From: Sphingobium cupriresistens
GTDB taxonomy: Bacteria > Pseudomonadota > Alphaproteobacteria > Sphingomonadales > Sphingomonadaceae
Direction: 5' to 3'
Assembly (NCBI RefSeq): GCF_004152865.1
Contig: NZ_SEOO01000020.1
Location: 18,493 to 82,492, forward strand
DNA length: 64,000 nucleotides
The position numbers were made by a program, and so were the translations under genes. The notes under the pieces were generated by a model. That model had not been told where the DNA came from. It made no database searches and saw only the letters and a program-made list of their open reading frames with translations. Positions 59,357 through 64,000 of this stretch are shown piece after piece (within the stretch, counting starts at the first letter, position 1; each line of letters starts with the position of its first letter).

Positions 59357-61510
59357 TTATAGGGAAATCAGCGCGTCCAGGGCGATGGCGCCCTGCCCCG
59401 CCGGATAGACGATCACCGGGTTGAGATCGACTTCGCGAATGGCCGGCGTGGCGGCGACCATCTGGCCCAGGCGCTGGACGATATCGGCGACCGCGCCGAT
59501 GTCCATCGCCGGGGCGCCACGGAAGCCGTCGAGCAAGGGCGCCATGCGCAGCGTGCGGATCTGCGCGATGATCGCGTCGCGGGTCAGGTCGGGCGGGAGC
59601 AGGCAGACATCGTGCAGCAATTCGGCCGCGACGCCGCCGAAGCCGACGAGGATGGTCGGCCCCCAATGCGGATCGTTGCGCGCGCCCACGATCAGTTCGA
59701 CGCCCTTGGCCGCCATCCCCTCCACCAGCACGCCGTCGAGTTCGAGGCCAGGGCGCGAGGCGGCGAGATTGGCCATCAGCCGGTCCCAGCCGGCCGCCAC
59801 GGCTTGCGGGTCGGCCAGGTTGATGATGACGCCGCCGGCATCGCTCTTGTGCGGCAGTTCGGGGGACTGGGCCTTCAAGACCACCGGATAGCCGAGGCGA
59901 TCGGCGGCGGCGACGGCTTCGGCCGCGCTCTGGGCCAATTCGAAGGCGGGGAAGGCGATGCCCTGCGCGCCCATGATGGCCTTCGACCGATGTTCGGGGA
60001 TGGTGCTGCCGACCTGCGCCAGATCGGCGATCGGATCGGCGGCGAGCGGGGCCACCTGCTCGTCGCGCTGACGATGGGCGGCGATGCGGGCAAGCGCGCG
60101 CAGCGTGCGTTCGGCGGTGGGCAGATAGGTGACGCCGGCCGCCCGCAGCGCGGCGAGATCGTCGGCGAAGACGCCGCCGCCTTCATCGACGCCGCCGACG
60201 ATGACCGGCTTGGTTTCGCCGATCGCTTCAAGCGCGTCGAGCACCGCCTTGAACTTGATGTGCGAGGTGCCGGTGTCGGTCTGGATCAGGGTGAGGAGGA
60301 TCGTGCCGATCCGGTCGTCCTGCGCCAGCGCGGCGAGCGTGCGGCCGTAGAGGCCGGGATCGACCAGCCCCTGGGCGGTGATGTCCATCGGGTTGGTGAC
60401 GGGGACGAAATCGGGCAGCGCCGCGCGCAGCGCCGGGCTGTCGGCGTCGGTGAGTTTCGGCAGGTCGAGGCCGACCGCTTCGGCAAGGTCGAGCATCATC
60501 GCCTTGAACGCGCCGGATTCGGCGATGACGCCGGTCCCGCCGATCCCGGCGTCGGGCGAGCGGGCGAGGATTTCGACGATGTCGCCCAGTTCCTCCAGCG
60601 AGTCCGCGAGAATCACGCCCGCGCGCTGGACATGGACGGTCATGACCGCATGGTCGCCCGCCATCGCGCCGGTGTGGGTGGCGGCGCTTTCCGCCCCTGC
60701 CGCGCTGCGGCCAGGATGAAGCAGCACGACCGATTTGCCCGCGTCGCGCGCCGCGCGGGCGGCGGCGAGGAAGCGGGCCGGGTCGCGCACATGTTCGGCG
60801 ATGAGCGCAATGACGGCGGTGTCGCGCTGGTCGACCAGATAGGCGAGATAATCCTCGATCCCGCTCGCCGCTTCATTGCCGGTGGAGATGTAGCAGTTCA
60901 AGGGCACGTCGCGATGGATCATGGTCGTCGCCAGCACGGCCGCCATCGCGCCCGATTGCGAGACGATACCGACGCGGCGATCGCCCTGCGCCTTCGCCTC
61001 CGGCATTTCGATGAAGGTCAGCGAGACATTGTCGCGGAAATTGACGAGGCCGAGGCAATTCGGCCCCTCCACCACCATGCCGCTTTCGCGGGCGATGCGG
61101 GCGATTTCCTGCTGGTCGGCCAGCCCTTGCGGACCATCTTCGGCAAAGCCGGCGGAGAAGATGACGGCGGCGCCGACGCCCTTGCGCGCAAGGCCGCGAA
61201 TGGCGTCCAGCACGCCGGCGCGCGGGATGGCGAGAACAGCGACATGGACACCTTCCGGCAGGTCATCGACCGACGCGACGCAGGGCCGCCCGCCAATCTC
61301 CGTGCGCTTGGGATTGACCAGATGGATGTCTCCGTCAAAACCCTGCCGCACGAGGTTGGCCAATACCGATGCGCCCAGCGCGCCGGGCTTGTCCGAGGCG
61401 CCGACGATCGCGACCGAGCGGGGACGCAGCAGGCAATCCAGCGAAGCGGAGAGCAGGCCGTGACCCAGGATTTCCGTTTCATCCATGCAAACAGCTTCGG
61501 TCACGCGCAT
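59357..61510 (-). CDS. ferA: NDP-forming acyl-CoA synthetase, feruloyl-CoA synthetase-like
   Basis: A 717-residue fused acyl-CoA synthetase of the NDP-forming type: CoA-binding domain (RSVAIVGASDKPGALGASVL), ligase domains with the phospho-histidine region ESAATHTGAMAGD, and a C-terminal ATP-grasp domain (GYPVVLKAQSPELPHKSDAGGV and GPTILVGFGGVAAELLHDV, quoted in part). As I recall, SYK-6 FerA also belongs to this class, unlike the AMP-forming Fcs of Pseudomonas. A TGTGC-N7-ATACA operator shared with ferB lies 57 bases upstream. This regulatory link is the main reason for assigning ferulate as substrate. Start MRVTEAV follows GGGGAGATGG. Confidence 0.78.
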   Translation of the reverse strand: MRVTEAVCMDETEILGHGLLSASLDCLLRPRSVAIVGASDKPGALGASVLANLVRQGFDGDIHLVNPKRTEIGGRPCVASVDDLPEGVHVAVLAIPRAGVLDAIRGLARKGVGAAVIFSAGFAEDGPQGLADQQEIARIARESGMVVEGPNCLGLVNFRDNVSLTFIEMPEAKAQGDRRVGIVSQSGAMAAVLATTMIHRDVPLNCYISTGNEAASGIEDYLAYLVDQRDTAVIALIAEHVRDPARFLAAARAARDAGKSVVLLHPGRSAAGAESAATHTGAMAGDHAVMTVHVQRAGVILADSLEELGDIVEILARSPDAGIGGTGVIAESGAFKAMMLDLAEAVGLDLPKLTDADSPALRAALPDFVPVTNPMDITAQGLVDPGLYGRTLAALAQDDRIGTILLTLIQTDTGTSHIKFKAVLDALEAIGETKPVIVGGVDEGGGVFADDLAALRAAGVTYLPTAERTLRALARIAAHRQRDEQVAPLAADPIADLAQVGSTIPEHRSKAIMGAQGIAFPAFELAQSAAEAVAAADRLGYPVVLKAQSPELPHKSDAGGVIINLADPQAVAAGWDRLMANLAASRPGLELDGVLVEGMAAKGVELIVGARNDPHWGPTILVGFGGVAAELLHDVCLLPPDLTRDAIIAQIRTLRMAPLLDGFRGAPAMDIGAVADIVQRLGQMVAATPAIREVDLNPVIVYPAGQGAIALDALISL

Positions 61511-61567
61511 CCATCTCCCCGTTTCGCGCGGCGCTATCGGGTCGAATCGGCCGCCTCGTTCGCGCAG

Positions 61568-61584
61568 ATTGTGCGCCTATGATA
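61568..61584. promoter_or_regulatory. TGTGC-N7-ATACA operator upstream of ferA-like gene
   Basis: TGTGCGCCTATGATACA differs from the ferB site at two bases, and the flanks CAGAT before and CATTTTGCGCA after also match. It lies between the ferA-like start and the end of the MarR gene, both on the minus strand. Confidence 0.75.
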
Positions 61585-61607
61585 CATTTTGCGCAAGCCC
61601 ATGTTGT

Positions 61608-62054
61608 TCAGCCCTCGTCATCCGATAGGCCCGTCGCAGGCCCGATCCGGGCCAGCAGGTCGTGCAGCGTCGCCAGTTCATCAGCGCTCAGCCGCTGCGT
61701 CATGCGCGCGTCGGACCGGCGGACCGCAGCCACCATCTTTTCGAGCTGGCGCGCGCCTTCGGGCAGCAGGGCCAGGGCGTTGGTGCGCAAGTCGCGGCCC
61801 GGCCGCCGCTCCACGAAGCCCTTGTCGGCCAGGATGTTGACCAGCTTCATCGCGCTCGACCGATTGATGCTGAGCGCGCGACCCAGCGCGGTCTGATCGC
61901 AGCCGGGATTGTCGCGGATCAGGATGAGCGCAGTCATCTTCGCCGGCGACAGGTCGAAATCCGACAGCGCGGCGCGCGCGTCGGTTTCCATCAGCAAATT
62001 GGCACGCTGCACGCGATAGCCGACGAGCGTCTGGAGATCGGCCCCCTGTTTCAT
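61608..62054 (-). CDS. ferC: MarR-family repressor, FerC-like
   Basis: A 148-residue MarR protein with core VGYRVQRANLLMETDARAAL, SPAKMTALILIRDNPGCDQTALGRAL, SINRSSAMKLVNILADKGFVER and DLRTNALALLPEG. It is placed between an aldehyde dehydrogenase (divergent) and the ferA-like gene (same strand). An operator of the ferB type lies 27 bases upstream, so autoregulation is likely. In SYK-6 the MarR protein FerC represses the ferulate operon and is released by hydroxycinnamoyl-CoA thioesters. The name is given by analogy; orthology is not proven. The start is MKQGADLQ, as the longer frame is antisense to the aldehyde dehydrogenase. Confidence 0.8.
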   Translation of the reverse strand: MKQGADLQTLVGYRVQRANLLMETDARAALSDFDLSPAKMTALILIRDNPGCDQTALGRALSINRSSAMKLVNILADKGFVERRPGRDLRTNALALLPEGARQLEKMVAAVRRSDARMTQRLSADELATLHDLLARIGPATGLSDDEG

Positions 62055-62080
62055 CTGTTTCGATACCCTCTTGCCAAAAT

Positions 62081-62097
62081 TGTATCCCAGGCGCACA
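62081..62097. promoter_or_regulatory. Operator between ferC-like and aldehyde dehydrogenase genes
   Basis: TGTATCCCAGGCGCACA; its reverse complement, TGTGCGCCTGGGATACA, differs from the ferA site at two bases. It serves the MarR gene (27 bases away) and possibly the divergent aldehyde dehydrogenase (89 bases away). Confidence 0.7.
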
Positions 62098-62186
62098 TAT
62101 ACAGGATATAGCCAGCCGCTGCGGAAAGCGATAGCCAAGTGTCCGTCCGGATCGGCCTGCGACAGCCTATATAAGGAGAGCGACTC

Positions 62187-63605
62187 ATGGATCGTGAATT
62201 TCGGATGCTGATCGACGGCGAACTGACGCCGGGCGCCAGCACGTTCGACGTGGTGAACCCGGCGACGGCAGAATCGTTCGCCGCCTGTCCCAATGCCGAC
62301 GAGGCGCTGCTGGAACGCGCGATCGCGGCGGCCAAGCGCGCGCAGCCCGGCTGGGCGGCAACGCCGGTGGAGGAGCGCGCCGCGCTGGTCCTGAAACTGG
62401 CCGATGCGCTGGAAGCGCGGATCGGCGAATTCGCCAGCCTGCTGACCGCCGAACAGGGCAAGCCGCTGGACCAGGCCGGTTACGAGATCATGGGCAGCGT
62501 CTTCACCCTGCGCGCCTTCGCCGCGATGCGGGTGGAACCCAAGACATTGAAGGACGAGGGCGGCAACAAGGTGATCGAGCATCGCACGCCGCTGGGCGTG
62601 GTCGCGTCCATCACGCCGTGGAATTTTCCGCTGATCCTGCTGATGAACAAGCTGGGGCCGGCATTGGTCACCGGCAACACGATGGTCGCCAAGCCCGCGC
62701 CGACGACGCCGCTGACCACCCTGTTGTTCGGCGAGCTGGCGCAGGCGATCCTGCCGGCGGGCGTGCTGAACATCGTCTGCGACCAGAATGAACTGGGGCC
62801 GCTGATGACCGGGCACAAGGATATCGCCAAGGTCGCCTTCACCGGATCGACCGCGACCGGCAAGAAGGTGATGGCCTCCTCCGCCGGAACCGTGAAGCGG
62901 GTGACGCTGGAACTGGGCGGCAATGATGCGGCGATCGTGCTGGACGATGTCGACGCGCGGCAGGTGGCCAAGAAGGTCTATCAGGGCGCGATGACCAATG
63001 CCGGGCAGATTTGCGTCGCAGTGAAGCGCGCCTATGTCCCCAGCGCGCTGTATGACGATTTCTGCGACGAGCTGGCGAAGCTGGCGAACGAGGCGATCGT
63101 CGACGATGGCGCCAAGCAGGGCACGACCATCGGCCCGGTGCAGAACAAGATGCAATATGACAAGGTCAGCGCCCTGATTGCCGACGCCAAGACGCGCGGC
63201 ACGGTGCTGGCGGGCGGTGAGCCGATGGACCGGCCGGGCTATTTCATCGCGCCCACCATCGTGCGCGACCTGCCCGAAGACGCGCCGCTGGTGCAGGAAG
63301 AGCAGTTCGGCCCGGTGCTGCCGGTCATGAAATATGACGATATCGCCGATGTCATCGCCCGCGCCAACGACAGCGATTATGGCCTGGCAGGCACGGTGTG
63401 GGGCAAGGATGTGGCGCGCGCGACGGCGATCGCGATGCAGATCGACACCGGCACGGTGTGGGTGAACCAGCATCTGGCGATCGACGCCAACATCCCCTTC
63501 CGCGGGGTGAAGCAGTCCGGGCTGGGCGGCGAGCTGGGCGAAGCGGGGCTGCTGGAATATACCCAGGCGCATATCGTCAACATCGTGGAATTGGAGGACG
63601 CCTGA
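62187..63605 (+). CDS. Aldehyde dehydrogenase, candidate vanillin dehydrogenase
   Basis: A 472-residue NAD(P)-dependent aldehyde dehydrogenase. It has ITPWNFPLILLMNKLGPAL, FTGSTATGKKV, catalytic Glu242 in TLELGGNDAA, nucleophile Cys276 in NAGQICVAVKR, and VNQHLAIDANIPFRGVKQSG near the end. The ATG follows TAAGGAGAGCGACTC. It is divergent from the ferC-like gene across one operator. Since FerA and FerB give vanillin, oxidation of vanillin to vanillate is the natural guess; general aromatic aldehydes are equally possible. A strong terminator follows. Confidence 0.85.
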   Translation: MDREFRMLIDGELTPGASTFDVVNPATAESFAACPNADEALLERAIAAAKRAQPGWAATPVEERAALVLKLADALEARIGEFASLLTAEQGKPLDQAGYEIMGSVFTLRAFAAMRVEPKTLKDEGGNKVIEHRTPLGVVASITPWNFPLILLMNKLGPALVTGNTMVAKPAPTTPLTTLLFGELAQAILPAGVLNIVCDQNELGPLMTGHKDIAKVAFTGSTATGKKVMASSAGTVKRVTLELGGNDAAIVLDDVDARQVAKKVYQGAMTNAGQICVAVKRAYVPSALYDDFCDELAKLANEAIVDDGAKQGTTIGPVQNKMQYDKVSALIADAKTRGTVLAGGEPMDRPGYFIAPTIVRDLPEDAPLVQEEQFGPVLPVMKYDDIADVIARANDSDYGLAGTVWGKDVARATAIAMQIDTGTVWVNQHLAIDANIPFRGVKQSGLGGELGEAGLLEYTQAHIVNIVELEDA

Positions 63606-63627
63606 CCGTCATCCCATTGTAACCCGA

Positions 63628-63670
63628 AGAGGGTCGACGACGCATAATGCGTCTTCGACCCTCTCTTTTT
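63628..63670 (+). terminator. Intrinsic terminator after the aldehyde dehydrogenase
   Basis: AGAGGGTCGACGACGCA and TGCGTCTTCGACCCTCT form a 17-bp stem with one mismatch and a 3-base loop (TAA), followed by CTTTTT. It separates the ferulate genes from the next gene on the same strand. Confidence 0.9.
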
Positions 63671-63771
63671 GAGATTTTCCACCTAGTCATTCGGCATATT
63701 CGGAACATTCCATCGTGCGGTCATCATAGCCTCGATCCCAAGGGACCACCCCCCGATCGAGGAGTTCGCAC

Positions 63772-64000
63772 TTGGCCTTTTCCCGCTTCGCCACCGCGGC
63801 CGTCGGCGCCGTCACCCTCGCCGCCATGGCCATGCCCGCCAGCGCCCATGGCATCTGGTTCGCGCAGCGGGCGCGCCAGTTGGCGCTGATCTATGGCGTG
63901 GGCGCGGACGATCTGGACGCGGTCAAGCGGCTGCCGCTGGTCAAGACCGTCACCGGCTATGACAGCGACTGGGCGCCGGTGGCCACCTCTCTTCGCGCCG
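63772..64000 (+). CDS. DUF4198-like exported protein, N-terminal part (cut by window end)
   Basis: An open frame starts with TTG after GAGGAGTTCGCAC, an ideal Shine-Dalgarno spacing, and runs off the right edge after 76 codons. It encodes a signal peptide (AFSRFATAAVGAVTLAAMAM, then PASAHG) with cleavage after ASA, and a mature start HGIWFAQRARQLALIYGVGADD. The early His-Gly-Ile-Trp after cleavage is typical of DUF4198/nickel-uptake-associated periplasmic proteins, which often accompany TonB receptors. An ATG-initiated start is not available in this frame near the edge of the hydrophobic segment except at residue 19, which would destroy the signal. Confidence 0.7.
   Translation, partial: MAFSRFATAAVGAVTLAAMAMPASAHGIWFAQRARQLALIYGVGADDLDAVKRLPLVKTVTGYDSDWAPVATSLRA

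Noticed and set aside
62055..63572. A long minus-strand extension of the MarR gene
   Set aside because: The extension is antisense to the aldehyde dehydrogenase and has no domain. The MarR protein is complete from 62054.

Overview
The window looks like a chromosomal accessory region of a GC-rich alphaproteobacterium of the sphingomonad group (Sphingobium, Novosphingobium or Sphingomonas). The basis is close resemblance to genes known almost only from lignin-degrading sphingomonads (LigF, LigG, LigD/L/N/O-type dehydrogenases, a lignostilbene dioxygenase, LigM/DesA-type demethylase, FerA/FerB), many TonB receptors and efflux genes, and palindromic GTTCG...CGAAC intergenic repeats. No rRNA, tRNA, CRISPR array, insertion sequence or prophage was seen. 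Family and residue assignments rest on reading the sequence and on recalled family knowledge; no database search was run.

Layout. 1-3.9 kb: end of an acyl-CoA ligase, a periplasmic PQQ quinohemoprotein and an amidohydrolase. 4-14 kb: aryl-ether catabolism, with two C-alpha-dehydrogenase-like SDRs and a beta-keto acid cleavage enzyme under a divergent XRE regulator, a hot-dog thioesterase with a GST, and the operon ligF-ligG-aldehyde dehydrogenase-CmcJ/NvfI oxidoreductase. 14-20 kb: DoxX, aldehyde dehydrogenase and TonB receptor, plus a lignostilbene dioxygenase. 20-29.4 kb: cobalamin salvage/nucleotide-loop operon (btuB to cobU) behind a cobalamin riboswitch, with cobB just upstream. 29.5-37.4 kb: NmrA-PQQ-GMC redox operon, an NTF2-like gene, and a PCMH/vanillyl-alcohol-oxidase-type flavocytochrome operon. 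37.5-38.4 kb: ferB. 38.4-45.7 kb: RND efflux pump and its TetR repressor. 45.9-55.4 kb: MetE-like, NTF2-like and IclR genes; aromatic-acid transporter, hydrolase and O-demethylase operon; Bcr/CflA exporter; glutathione-dependent formaldehyde oxidation. 55.5-59.3 kb: LysR and MarR regulators, NTF2-like genes, SDR, DUF3237. 59.4-63.6 kb: ferA, a MarR regulator (ferC-like) and an aldehyde dehydrogenase. The right edge cuts a DUF4198-like exported protein.

How it may work together (inference). Lignin-derived dimers would enter through the TonB receptor, be oxidised by periplasmic PQQ, flavocytochrome and GMC enzymes, and be split by glutathione beta-etherases, NTF2-like lyases and the stilbene dioxygenase. 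Phenylpropanoid acids would go through FerA/FerB to vanillin, then vanillate, then O-demethylation; C1 units would go to the MetE-like and formaldehyde enzymes.

Two repeated operator families tie the dispersed genes together. ATAACGATCGTTAT (TetR-like; six sites including variants) lies at the stilbene dioxygenase, TonB receptor, PQQ/GMC, flavocytochrome, NTF2 and exporter promoters. TGTRYGCCTATGATACA (MarR-like; four sites including variants) lies at ferB, ferA, ferC/aldehyde dehydrogenase and the transporter-demethylase operon. These two putative regulons are the most interesting content of the window.
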